64,000 nucleotides of DNA, from positions 1-64,000 of the forward strand of contig JAUYHA010000177.1 in assembly GCA_030690265.1 (NCBI GenBank). The letters run 5' to 3'. The notes beneath the pieces were generated by a model. The model saw only the letters and a program-made list of their open reading frames with translations. It was not told where the DNA came from and did not search any database. Origin of the DNA: Dehalococcoidales bacterium (GTDB lineage Bacteria > Chloroflexota > Dehalococcoidia > Dehalococcoidales > UBA2162). Of the stretch, positions 26,701-34,214 are shown piece by piece (position 1 is the stretch's first letter; every line of letters begins with the position of its first letter). The position numbers and the translations under genes were made by a program.

Positions 26701-27890
26701 TCCCCGGCGAAAACAAAACCCGAGTTGACGCCGATTTTATAGGAAAGATGCAACTTTAACTCGGCTAATTTACGGCTCAGTTCCGTTACCAGATGCAGGG
26801 CGCTTGCCGAATCGTACTCGTGGGCTACCGGGGCTCCGAAAACAAGAATCAACTTCAATCCGTGAGTATAGACGTCATTACCTGCCAGAAAACCTCCGGA
26901 TTCGTTGCTCAGTTGCAGCAGTGCCGTCAGGTATTGCTGCAGTTCCTTCAGCATAGATTCGGCACCGTATTCCTCCAGAAGCTTATTAATACCGATGAGA
27001 TTAATGAAGATAATAGTGACCTTACGATGTTCCCCTTCAATGTTTCTGACTTTACCATCGCTTCGCAGTCCTTGTGCTATGGGAGGGGGAAGAAAAGCTA
27101 CTATTTCGGTTACTCCAGCCGGGAGTCCGGCATCAGGCTTATTGATAAGGGATTGAATAATTGGCTTCACCCGGAGACGACGGACCAGGTAGTTGCCACC
27201 ACGGGGTTCGGTAATACAGAATTCACCAAGCTGTTTCATAGAGCTTTCCGAAATAAGCAGCTCACCACTTTCAGCTTCATCCTGAAGCTCGCATACCCTG
27301 TTGGTATCTGGACCCAGGATAAAATGCTGCATGGTGTGCCCGGCTAAACCGGCGGCTGCCGAGTAAAAGTTGCCGCTGTGCACACCGATGGTCATCTTAA
27401 GGCGAAGGCGAAAGCTGCCGGCACGAAAAGCCTTGAACTGACCGGTGGTTCGCTGCATTGCCAGGGCAGCAGCTACCGCCCGCAAAGCGTGGCTCTCTCC
27501 CTGGAAAAGAATGAGCAGGGCATCCCCGCCAAATTTCAGATTATCGCCACCGTACTGGTTGCTGGTATCCAGCATGCTCTGGAAATACTGGTTGATTATA
27601 TTGGTAAGCAGTTCCGCTCCCTCTTTACCCACCTCAGCCAGCTTTTCCGTCATCGGAGTAAATCCTGAGATATCAGCGAGCAGAAGAGTACCTTCGATTG
27701 AATCTACCCAGGGCGGGTTCCTATCAGGATGCGAGGCAATGGCATCCAGCAGAATACCTGGTATGTACGGCGCCGTAGACGGCAACAAACCAGGGTCAAT
27801 ATCCGGAGACTTGTTCCCAACCTTTTTGGGTTCAGCTTTAGGTTCAGAGAAATTCTTCTTCCCGCGTCTTTCAAGTGATTGAGCTGACAT
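23769..27890 (-). CDS. Soluble-adenylyl-cyclase-like protein: two class III cyclase domains, AAA-type ATPase, TPR array
   Basis: A 1373-residue multidomain signalling protein. Cyclase domain C1 (~60-260) keeps both metal aspartates (LLLADISGFTPM, LKFGGDALLILF) and the adenine-selecting lysine, but its Asn/Arg segment is altered. Cyclase domain C2 (~280-480) has lost the metal residues (IIFINLIGINK, THGLKLILVFG) but keeps VMGDAVNLSARL with Asn and Arg. Together they can make one composite site, as in animal sAC. An NTPase domain with Walker A VSGEAGIGKSRLIQSF (~500-800) and many TPR-like repeats (~880-1350) follow. No signal peptide or TM helix is seen. Predicted product is cAMP; the regulator is unknown. 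Confidence 0.88.
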   Translation of the reverse strand: MSAQSLERRGKKNFSEPKAEPKKVGNKSPDIDPGLLPSTAPYIPGILLDAIASHPDRNPPWVDSIEGTLLLADISGFTPMTEKLAEVGKEGAELLTNIINQYFQSMLDTSNQYGGDNLKFGGDALLILFQGESHALRAVAAALAMQRTTGQFKAFRAGSFRLRLKMTIGVHSGNFYSAAAGLAGHTMQHFILGPDTNRVCELQDEAESGELLISESSMKQLGEFCITEPRGGNYLVRRLRVKPIIQSLINKPDAGLPAGVTEIVAFLPPPIAQGLRSDGKVRNIEGEHRKVTIIFINLIGINKLLEEYGAESMLKELQQYLTALLQLSNESGGFLAGNDVYTHGLKLILVFGAPVAHEYDSASALHLVTELSRKLAELKLHLSYKIGVNSGFVFAGDVGPAYRRQYTVMGDAVNLSARLMSACSADKALVSRQVIIEAGASFQSRELAPIQVKGKRDAIPVYELEGERNVAPAILSEPASTLFGREKELALFKKTCRKIGSGKGQVVIVSGEAGIGKSRLIQSFQDHTNSLGWETYTGTCQSHTVSKPFTPWVGILNTFFGLSPDESAESRSQKVLSTIERLSPEFIESASLLNWLLGLSIPESDVVRSLDDESRRRRLFELVARLFQESALKLPLLILVEDLHWADHSSLELINYLGANISNSHIMVCLSQRPAKEEKIKLPERSAVTITLGELPQEVAKQFALSVLGHPNLPEQVMETILTKARGNPLFLEEIAVSLSAAGVIDKILTASTLESSKIMASLDIPDRLQTLIMARIDTLGNFLKEVIRTASVIGSTFDIPTLQPLLSFSAEEVNLEHCLQDLSQLDLLAPYPDIKQDMYRFKSTLIQDIAYDSLLFARRRELHQQVATCIEEANGGKLETVYEILVHHYSHGRNNDKTLTYAVKAADKARKVFAHEEAIDYYRRALDSVKQIGGAIVHQGNYIIERIGDCYEDGGQHAEAAKAYSEALRAWRQARRYGTPPPLSDLLGIPPARVRESALCRKIGVSYERHFEYDSSLRWLDTALSKLPPRQPSQAALIWTAMTLTLFRKGLHEESIRCGRVGLTLSRRSSDLRHLAYAHTILAGSYLWTGKVKQALRHRLIAVRLYEEVGDIFGQSVAHSNVGGCYQALGILDKALYHYQAGLEACQRLGNPNLVAIKHNNIAEVLLIQGHIEEAIDHLDKVVETYERTGSPLGPTGLAMINLSRAYQRQQDYPKAFRQLQKAMELIKKARHPGLQAEALLQQAELELETGQIELARRTCQRGLKETGKMGLKLVEVRGLRILGRINMARADGYVQAEANLQQSVLLAEQMKADYEKALSLLYLAELRSSERVGKENRRGFRTAISQAIAIFRRIGAQKDLDRAVKLGTSYP

Positions 27891-28060
27891 ATTAACTATG
27901 TTAGCAATTAGCTAAGCAGGTTTCAATGTCAATCCGGTCTAGCGAATTCTGGTCAGCTACTATCACTGAGGTGGCCCGGACTGTCCGGGGACTTGATCAG
28001 GCATATGAGGAAGATGCTCAAAGGCATACTATTAACAGGCACCATCCACTTAGAAATAAA

Positions 28061-28089
28061 AGGCTCCCCTTACTAAGTAAGGGGAGCCT
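28061..28089 (-). terminator. Rho-independent terminator after the cytochrome c gene
   Basis: A perfect 12-bp stem (AGGCTCCCCTTA / TAAGGGGAGCCT) with a 5-nt loop, followed on the minus strand by TTTTATTTC. It lies ~50 bp after the stop of the truncated cytochrome c gene. The rest of 27891-28142 shows nothing else convincing. Confidence 0.85.
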
Positions 28090-28142
28090 GAAAAACCAAT
28101 CACCGCCTGTTTATAAGAAATATACTATGTAATTGACCTTCC

Positions 28143-28574
28143 TTACTCGGGAAGAGTCTGCGCGTAACCTAATACGTCAACCGCGTCTTCAATACTCCAT
28201 CCATTATTCACCGCTGACGGCATTGCGGTTCCGGGCTGACCGAATCTAATCTTGTGCTGTCCTTCCCAGGGGTCACCTTTTACAATATCACCCACATATT
28301 CAGGCTCTTGCTCGCTACCGAAGTTGAGCATCTTGCCGTCAGCACCGTGACAAGCCGCACAAGTAGTGTCGAATAATCGTTTACCATTGTCTATATCGGC
28401 ACCTATTGCTTTCTTGGTAGAATAATCTATATATTTACTATCATCAATCATTCCATACTTCAGGAAATCCACCAGGTGCCCTACATGCAAGTCAGTCATA
28501 GCACTGAAATCGTGTGCCGAATCAACCCCACCTTTGAGGATTCTGGTTAGTTCATCCCGTGACTTGCCACTCAC
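28143..28574 (-). CDS. c-type cytochrome, apparently truncated at the 5' end
   Basis: A 143-residue fragment with one heme site (FDTTCAACHGADG) and the C-terminal pattern of class I cytochromes (HKIRFGQPGTAMPS with an axial Met candidate). The first ~60 residues look like the tail of another cytochrome domain (GGVDSAHDFSAMTD...DFLKYG), yet no upstream heme motif, signal peptide or TM helix is present. Without export the heme could not be attached. The frame stays open back to a TGA inside repeat copy 4, ~40 bp upstream, so the N-terminal half appears lost at the repeat. The listed start is GTG 28574 with no clear ribosome site. It is probably a pseudogene. Confidence 0.75.
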   Translation of the reverse strand: MSGKSRDELTRILKGGVDSAHDFSAMTDLHVGHLVDFLKYGMIDDSKYIDYSTKKAIGADIDNGKRLFDTTCAACHGADGKMLNFGSEQEPEYVGDIVKGDPWEGQHKIRFGQPGTAMPSAVNNGWSIEDAVDVLGYAQTLPE

Positions 28575-28591
28575 CTGTAGAACTCCTGGGA

Positions 28592-28634
28592 AACCGGTTT
28601 TGTGGGAGCTGAGGTATCAATAGGTAGAACTTTT
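28592..28634 (+). repeat. Dispersed short repeat, copy 4 (full form)
   Basis: AACCGGTTTTGTGGGAGCTG continuing into AGGTATCAATAGGTAGAACTTTT. It is the most complete copy and aligns with copy 1 over its whole length. It sits between the truncated cytochrome c and the GNAT gene; the GNAT stop codon overlaps its last bases. Confidence 0.7.
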
Positions 28635-29244
28635 AGCCTGTCTTTTTCAGTTGTGGGGAACGCCACATGAACCAGCAGGGAACTCCTAACACGGTCTCCT
28701 CTTCAGTCATTACAAACCCGAAGCGCTGGTAAAGGGGCAGGTTCTCAATCTTCTCCGTCTCCAGATAGGCTGCTTCGCCCAGGTCATCCACATGCTGACA
28801 AAAGCGACTCAGTAGTTGAGTCCCAATTCCTCGGCCTTGTTTCTCCGGCAGGACGCCAAAAGGACCAAAATGCCAGTGTGGTTCGTCGGGGTCGTGTCTT
28901 GCCCATGCTGACCGCCACTCCATAATTCTTGGAGTCCGGCCGCCAAACATACTTTGCAGAACAGGTAAGAGTTGCTGAGCTTGCGAAGGTGTCATCCTAC
29001 AACTGGGCGAGCGTATATAACACATAATGCCGACAATTTTGCCTTCTTGCTTTGCGAGAAGGGTCCCCGCTTGTAATCGCCCTAATCCTGCTTTGAAAAA
29101 ACCTATTTGAAGGTCGCGCTCCTTCTCATGTTGCCAATTGAAAACCGCCATGTGAATGGGGTTAGGGCACATAGCGCTGGCCAGTATGCTGGCGCCGTCA
29201 GTTAATTCTTCCTGTTGCAAGGGTTCAATGATTATTTGTTCCAT
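28633..29244 (-). CDS. GNAT-family N-acetyltransferase
   Basis: A ~203-residue acetyltransferase. The acetyl-CoA-binding motif A is clear (FGPFGVLPEKQGRGIGTQLLSRF), followed by the motif B region AAYLETEKIENLPLYQRFGF. The substrate cannot be assigned. The track start at GTG 29268 is less likely than ATG 29244 (MEQIIIEPL) or ATG 29256. The stop codon lies within dispersed-repeat copy 4, so the extreme C-terminus (QLKKTG) may have been changed by that repeat. Confidence 0.85.
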   Translation of the reverse strand: MEQIIIEPLQQEELTDGASILASAMCPNPIHMAVFNWQHEKERDLQIGFFKAGLGRLQAGTLLAKQEGKIVGIMCYIRSPSCRMTPSQAQQLLPVLQSMFGGRTPRIMEWRSAWARHDPDEPHWHFGPFGVLPEKQGRGIGTQLLSRFCQHVDDLGEAAYLETEKIENLPLYQRFGFVMTEEETVLGVPCWFMWRSPQLKKTG

Positions 29245-29295
29245 TTTACTTTCCATTCTAGATGACACAAATTTTTGAAGTTATTTTAACAGAAC

Positions 29296-29377
29296 TGGGG
29301 AAGGGGGGACTCGAACCCCCACGCCTTGCGGCACCAGATCCTAAGTCTGGCCCGTCTGCCAATTCCGGCACTCCCCC
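29296..29377 (-). tRNA. tRNA-Leu (anticodon UAG)
   Basis: An 82-nt gene on the minus strand. The acceptor is GGGGGAG paired with CTTCCCC, the discriminator is A, and CCA is not encoded. The D arm has GAATTGGCAGACG, the anticodon loop CTTAGGA sits in the stem CCAGA/TCTGG, the long variable arm is TGCCGCAAGGCG, and the T arm is GGGGGTTCGAGTCCCCC. The class II variable arm and A73 fit leucine. Confidence 0.95.
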
Positions 29378-29580
29378 GGGTTCAGAGCCTCCAGACCAGA
29401 TTCACTCCCGATTATATCACGGATAGGAGTAAGAGACGACCTTTTAACAGCCCGGGCTATAGCTCCGCTTTCCTTGACAATCCTTCCCCGCTTAAGCCAT
29501 ACTTTAGAAGTCAAAACTCCCCAATCGGTGACCAGCTGATTTCACTGCAGTCCAGCCATTAATTATGATTTGGAGGTATA

Positions 29581-30054
29581 ATGCGTATCGGCTTAATTAC
29601 GGATACCCATATCCCTACTATTGAGAAGGAGCTGCCTGCCGGTGTGAAAGCCGCTTTCCAGGGCGTTGACCTTATTCTCCACGCCGGAGACATTTATACC
29701 ATTTCTGTGCTGGATGAACTGGAAAAGATAGCCCCGGTGCTGGCGGCACTTGGTGATGATGACTATCCCGGACCGGACGACCGCATTAAACCGAAACATG
29801 TCCTCAAGCTTGAGGGACAAACACTCTGGCTTACCCACATACGCTATACTCTCCTTCCAACTCCGGAGAATAATAACAAGCCCGATATTTTTGTTTTCGG
29901 TCATGCACACCGCACTGTGGTAGAGTCATCCGACGGTGTTCTCTATGTCAACTCCGGCAGCCCCACCTTCCTGAGTTACCAGCGGGGACCGGGCACCGTC
30001 GGTCTGCTGGAACTGAATTCAGGCAAGGCGGAGGCGCGCATTATCCACCTGTAA
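29581..30054 (+). CDS. YfcE/MJ0936-type metallophosphoesterase
   Basis: A 157-residue calcineurin-like phosphodiesterase. Motif I is ITDTHIP (D.H), motif II LHAGDIY (GD) and motif V FVFGHAHR (GH.H), with a final NSGSPT. Motif III, usually GN.D, reads LGDDDYP, so the metal-ligand asparagine is replaced by aspartate. The start has the site GGAGG. It is a paralog of the gene at 47514-48092 (shared HIP, LHAGDIY..VLDEL.kIAPV, NSGSPT/NPGSPT). The physiological substrate is unknown. Confidence 0.88.
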   Translation: MRIGLITDTHIPTIEKELPAGVKAAFQGVDLILHAGDIYTISVLDELEKIAPVLAALGDDDYPGPDDRIKPKHVLKLEGQTLWLTHIRYTLLPTPENNNKPDIFVFGHAHRTVVESSDGVLYVNSGSPTFLSYQRGPGTVGLLELNSGKAEARIIHL

Positions 30055-30062
30055 AAGCTCCT

Positions 30063-30278
30063 TTATTTCCCGAACAGGCGTTTCCACCACGGGGCTTTAT
30101 CACCAAATCCTTCTACCCGGAAAGAATGCTCACACTTCCCACAGCGCCAGGTCTGGAACTGCTTATTGTAAGAGGTGTTGGAACTCCCGCAACGGGGGCA
30201 GGTGGTCCTTACTTTTTTGGCCGTTTCCTTGTCAAGCTGCTCCCAGTACTCATCATGCCAGCTGGGACGAACGGGCAT
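30063..30278 (-). CDS. Small zinc-ribbon protein
   Basis: A 71-residue hypothetical protein with one rubredoxin-like zinc ribbon (TTCPRCGSSNTSYNK...WRCGKCEHSF, two CXXC knuckles 19 residues apart) and a basic, aromatic C-terminus (APWWKRLFGK). No enzyme signature is visible. It may bind nucleic acid or a partner protein. It is convergent with the phosphoesterase, 8 bp away, and lies downstream of the GTPase across a hairpin. Confidence 0.7.
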   Translation of the reverse strand: MPVRPSWHDEYWEQLDKETAKKVRTTCPRCGSSNTSYNKQFQTWRCGKCEHSFRVEGFGDKAPWWKRLFGK

Positions 30279-30300
30279 AATAACCTCCCTCTCTCAGTGG

Positions 30301-30333
30301 GCACCCTGAAAAATCAATGATTTTTCAGGGTGC
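30301..30333 (-). terminator. Hairpin after the TGS GTPase gene
   Basis: A near-continuous 16-bp inverted repeat (GCACCCTGAAAAATCA / TGATTTTTCAGGGTGC) starts at the base next to the GTPase stop. There is no following T-run, but the stem itself contains A/T tracts on both arms. It probably separates the GTPase from the zinc-ribbon gene. Confidence 0.6.
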
Positions 30334-31308
30334 CTAAAGATGCAGTTCTATTATATCACCATCCTGGAGGAGATGGTCTCTCTTGACCATTATGCCATCG
30401 TGCTTAGCCGAACCCCAGATGCGGGCATACTTCAGCTGTCCCGAAAAATCCTTGTGGACAGCCGCGGCGGCATCTTCCAGCTTACTCCCCCGCGGAAGAA
30501 CAATCGGGTCACTGAGGTCCGCCTTTTGACCCGGCGCCTTGGTATATACCCGGATAATATCAAGCATCCGGTATATTCCGGCTTTCAGTTCTTCTAAGCC
30601 AGCCCCCGTTTTTGCGGAGACGGCAATAACCGGTACCACCTCCTGATACCGCTCTTTCAGCACCTCATAGTTCCGGCTGCCCAGGTCCAGCTTGTTAGCG
30701 ACAATCAGCCCCTTTTTGAGACGTAAAAGACTGCCCGGCTCTTCCTCAGCCTGCCGGACATCAATCCTTACCCGCATTTTGCCCAACTCTTCAGCCAGAG
30801 TCTCCGCCTGAGCAAGTGGGCCATCACTTAAGTCAACCACCACTAACAGGCCGTCAGCCCGCAGCAGATTAGGCAGCAACCAGGGTTGAGTGCCGCCAGG
30901 TACCAGGGACGGCGTATCAACCAATTGTATCTGTATATTCTCGAATTCCATTATTCCCGGGGTAAGACTCTGGGTGGTGAAAGGGTAGTCAGCCACCGCC
31001 GGGGAGGCATTGGTAAGGGCAGCGACAAGCTGAGACTTGCCGGCATTGGTCAGACCGATGACCGGCACCTGAGCGGCTCCCTCTTTCTGGATAACCAGTG
31101 AAGCCCGCTGAGTAGCCGCTTTCTTATCAACTGTCTTGGTTAGCCTGGCGATTCTTCTTCTCAGGTCAGCCTTGAGATGGTCAGTGCCCTTGTGCTTGGG
31201 CATTATAGCCAGCATATCCTCAAGGGCAGCTATCTTCTCCGGGGCAGTCCTGGCTTCCCGGAAGGTCTTTTCCGCTTCAAAATACTGAGGTGGTAAGTTA
31301 GCTGGCAT
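30334..31308 (-). CDS. DRG/OBG-like GTPase with C-terminal TGS domain
   Basis: A 324-residue P-loop GTPase of the DRG branch, which is common in archaea and eukaryotes and less so in bacteria. The N-terminus is a helical domain, then G1 GLTNAGKSQL, G2/G3 TTQSLTPG and DTPSL, G4 NKLD, and SAKTG. A TGS domain closes the protein (DPIVLPRGSKLEDAAAAVHKDF...DGDIIELHL). It probably acts on ribosomes or RNA, by family analogy. It starts 17 nt after uvrC. Confidence 0.88.
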   Translation of the reverse strand: MPANLPPQYFEAEKTFREARTAPEKIAALEDMLAIMPKHKGTDHLKADLRRRIARLTKTVDKKAATQRASLVIQKEGAAQVPVIGLTNAGKSQLVAALTNASPAVADYPFTTQSLTPGIMEFENIQIQLVDTPSLVPGGTQPWLLPNLLRADGLLVVVDLSDGPLAQAETLAEELGKMRVRIDVRQAEEEPGSLLRLKKGLIVANKLDLGSRNYEVLKERYQEVVPVIAVSAKTGAGLEELKAGIYRMLDIIRVYTKAPGQKADLSDPIVLPRGSKLEDAAAAVHKDFSGQLKYARIWGSAKHDGIMVKRDHLLQDGDIIELHL

Positions 31309-31325
31309 TTTTTATCCTGTATTTA

Positions 31326-33161
31326 TTACAGATATTCCTTTGTCTTCCTGGCTGAAGCTCGTGTCATGCCTTTAACAGCAGCCAGCTCTTCTTCAGAAGC
31401 CTCCCGGATAGCCTGGAGCGAGCCGAATTGTTTTAAGAGAGCCCGCTTACGCCTTGGGCCGATGCCGGGGACACTATCCAGAGAGGAGGCGAAGGTCTCC
31501 CTCTTGCGGACTCTCTGGTGATAGCCTAAAGCGAAGCGGTGGGCTTCATCCCTGAGGCGCTGCACTAGCTGGAGTCCGGGAGAGCTGGAGGGCAGGCTGA
31601 CCGGCTCTGACTGCCCCGGGATAAAAATTGACTCGTTTTCCTTGGCAAGGCTGGCGACAGGCACGGAAGCAGCACCTGCCTCCCGCATTGCTGACAGGGC
31701 AGCACTGAGCTGACCCTTGCCGCCGTCAATAAGGACAAGGTCCGGCTCTACCGCCCAGGCTTCCGTGGTCAAGGTATCGCCACTCGGGAGGTTAAAGCGC
31801 TTGAAGCGACGCCTGAGCACCTCCTTGAGCATAGCGTAGTCATCAACTCCGAAGACTGTTTTAATTCTGAAGCGCCGGTAATGGGCTGGCTTCGGCTTTC
31901 CCTTTTCAAAGACCACCATACTGCCCACGGCACCTCTTCCCTGTATATTGGAGACATCATAGCCCTCCATCCGTGAAGGGAGGCGGGGCAAATGAAGCTC
32001 TTTTTCTATTTCGGCCAGAGCCTCAGTAAGTAATGAAAGGGTACCCTGCTGCTTGATTTTAAGCTGCTGCAGGCCCCGTTCCGCATTTTCGGCAACAATA
32101 TCCACCAGCTGTTTTTTATCACCCCGGTAGGGCACCCGAAGATGAACCCTGCTCCCCCTTTTGCTCTGCAGCCAGCCCTCAATGGTAACTTTATCCTCCA
32201 CCGGATGCTGGAGCAGTATCAGAAGAGGTATGTAAGGAGCCGAGCCATAAAACTGCTTGATAAAGCTGGACATAATCTGTTTTGGCTCTTCCGAAATGGT
32301 ACCCTGCAAAATAAAGCTTTCCCGTCCAATCAGCTTACCGCTGCGAATAAAAAAGACCTGAGCACAGGTCCGGTCTCGCTCTTGAGCGAAAGCAACAACA
32401 TCCTGCTCGCCCCTTACTCTGGTAGCGATACGCTGACCCTCAATCACCCTTTCAATAGCCTGTATCTGGTCTCTGAGCTGGGCCGCCTTCTCAAAATCCA
32501 GAGCCTCAGCTGCCTTTTTCATCTTGCTTTTCAGGCTCAGGACAATTCTTTCCTGCTTTCCTTCAAGAAAAAGGATTACCTGCTTTATCACTTCGGCGTA
32601 TTCCTCCTTACTCGCCTCCCCAACACAGGGTCCCACACACAGACCCATGTGATACTCAAGACAGGCTCGCGGGTCGTTGCCTGTGATGGTCCTGGAGCAA
32701 GAGCGGAAAGGGAATATAGCTTTGAGTACCTTCAGGGTCTGACGGACTGACCTGGCACTGGCAAAGGGGCCGAAATAACGCCCTCCATCCTCTTCCACAC
32801 GGCGGGTAAAATATACCCGGGGCCAGTCTTCGTTAAGGGATATTTTGAGGAAGGGAAAAGTCTTATCATCCTTGAGACGCACATTGTAATGGGGGTGGTG
32901 CCTCTTAATTAAGTTATACTCAAGGATGAGGGCTTCTTGCTCCAGACTGGTAACGAAGAACTCGAGGTCGTGCACCTGGCTTACCATCCGCTGCACTTTC
33001 GGGGTTAGTTTCTCTTTAGAGCCGAAATATGACCTCACCCGGTGATGCAGGTTCGCCGCCTTACCCACATAGAGTATATTCCCTTCAGCGTCCCTGAAAA
33101 TATAGACGCCCGGACTGGCTGGCAAATGCTTTAATTGCTCGGCTATCATCTGGCTCGTCAA
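31326..33161 (-). CDS. uvrC: Excinuclease ABC subunit C
   Basis: The 611-residue dual-incision nuclease of nucleotide-excision repair. The N-terminal GIY-YIG domain is complete (SPGVYIFRDAEGNILYVGKAANLHHRVRSY), followed by a UVR UvrB-binding motif near residue 210 (EALDFEKAAQLRDQI). An RNase H-like C-terminal nuclease domain comes next (GYDVSNIQG...VLIDGGKGQL), with a tandem helix-hairpin-helix (SVPGIGPRRKRALLKQFGS). Length is normal. uvrA and uvrB are not in the window. Confidence 0.97.
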   Translation of the reverse strand: MTSQMIAEQLKHLPASPGVYIFRDAEGNILYVGKAANLHHRVRSYFGSKEKLTPKVQRMVSQVHDLEFFVTSLEQEALILEYNLIKRHHPHYNVRLKDDKTFPFLKISLNEDWPRVYFTRRVEEDGGRYFGPFASARSVRQTLKVLKAIFPFRSCSRTITGNDPRACLEYHMGLCVGPCVGEASKEEYAEVIKQVILFLEGKQERIVLSLKSKMKKAAEALDFEKAAQLRDQIQAIERVIEGQRIATRVRGEQDVVAFAQERDRTCAQVFFIRSGKLIGRESFILQGTISEEPKQIMSSFIKQFYGSAPYIPLLILLQHPVEDKVTIEGWLQSKRGSRVHLRVPYRGDKKQLVDIVAENAERGLQQLKIKQQGTLSLLTEALAEIEKELHLPRLPSRMEGYDVSNIQGRGAVGSMVVFEKGKPKPAHYRRFRIKTVFGVDDYAMLKEVLRRRFKRFNLPSGDTLTTEAWAVEPDLVLIDGGKGQLSAALSAMREAGAASVPVASLAKENESIFIPGQSEPVSLPSSSPGLQLVQRLRDEAHRFALGYHQRVRKRETFASSLDSVPGIGPRRKRALLKQFGSLQAIREASEEELAAVKGMTRASARKTKEYL

Positions 33162-33281
33162 ACTTGTCCCTCCTGGGCTTTATGTAATTTTATTTTAACA
33201 TAGCCCGTTGCCGAGGCGAAATGTTTGGTCGCCGAGAGCGGATATACCATCTGAAGAAAAGCAGCCTGTACCCTATCAAAT

Positions 33282-33827
33282 TTAGACACCCAGCCTGCTT
33301 CCGAAGATTACAGCCGCAATATTAAACAGGCTGTGAATAACCATAGCAATAATGAAAAACTTCTTATTGCCCTTTAGAAAGGGAATTTCTCCTCGGACCG
33401 ATGCCAGCAGTTTCTGGTTGATACCAAAGCCGAAAATAAAGCTGGTGAGTGTGTGTATGGTGAGATTTACGCTGTAGCGAAAGACCACCAGAGCCTGGGT
33501 GTGCTCAGGAAAGTAGACCTGCAGATAGAGGATATTCTCAACCACCGCAAAGGAAAGCCCGCCAAGGGCAGCTAATAAAGCGGTATACAGTCGGCTGGTA
33601 AGAGTTTCCGGCCAGCGTACCAGCAGAAGATAGACCCCCGCCGGTTTCATAACCTCTTCAATCATCGGGCCGGCGACAAAAACAACCAGGAATATGTTCT
33701 GTGATATTTCCTGAATGATGGCTCCCAGTATACCGAAAAGACCCCCGGCAATGGCTATCAGAAAAGCCCGAAACCGCCACTTAGCCTTACCGGTATCAGT
33801 CTCCGCTGAAGGGAGGATATTCATCAC
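33282..33827 (-). CDS. PrsW-family intramembrane metalloprotease-like protein
   Basis: A 181-residue multi-TM protein with PrsW/CPBP-type motifs: the glutamate pair PMIEEVMKP, FAVVENILYL, and histidines in NLTIHTLTSFIFG and IHSLFNIAA. These can form the intramembrane metal site. In Firmicutes PrsW starts cleavage of an anti-sigma factor; no anti-sigma gene is adjacent here. It overlaps the preceding gene by 32 nt, so coupling is likely. Confidence 0.82.
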   Translation of the reverse strand: MMNILPSAETDTGKAKWRFRAFLIAIAGGLFGILGAIIQEISQNIFLVVFVAGPMIEEVMKPAGVYLLLVRWPETLTSRLYTALLAALGGLSFAVVENILYLQVYFPEHTQALVVFRYSVNLTIHTLTSFIFGFGINQKLLASVRGEIPFLKGNKKFFIIAMVIHSLFNIAAVIFGSRLGV

Positions 33828-34092
33828 GCAAAAACAGCAGATAAGCCGTTACATTGTTCTGCCAGCGCTGGTAGCCGACAACAAAATCAAACATGCCCCT
33901 GGGATATTTCCCGGTAAATAGAATGGCGAAAAAGGCAATAAAGGTCACGATGCCAGCCGCAATACCATAAAGCCAGAGGGCAATACCATGGGGGATACCA
34001 ACATAAAACCAGCCAAAAAAGGCCTTTAAGAGAAGCTTAGCTCTGGAGAGTCTCTCGGGATAATTAACTTCAAAGGTCACTGGATAGCTCAT
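33796..34092 (-). CDS. DUF4389-type small membrane protein
   Basis: A 98-residue protein with one or two TM helices (FVGIPHGIALWLYGIAAGIVTFIAFFAIL in part) and the family pattern LFTGKYPRGMFDFVVGYQRWQNNVTAYLLFLRDEYPPF. Function is unknown. It heads a two-gene unit with the PrsW-like protease, suggesting a shared membrane role, which is inference. Confidence 0.72.
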   Translation of the reverse strand: MSYPVTFEVNYPERLSRAKLLLKAFFGWFYVGIPHGIALWLYGIAAGIVTFIAFFAILFTGKYPRGMFDFVVGYQRWQNNVTAYLLFLRDEYPPFSGD

Positions 34093-34214
34093 TTTATCTT
34101 ACCCCCTACCATTAGTGATGTAGATTTTATACCTCTCACCAGGAGGCGTCAAATCACGGCCGGGGCCTCTTCACTCAAAGGAAAGGGGAGAGCCTGAAAC
34201 GGGGTGCTATTTCG

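Noticed and set aside
26793-27347. 184-residue plus-strand ORF
   Set aside because: Antisense to the cyclase domains, whose minus-frame motifs are well conserved.
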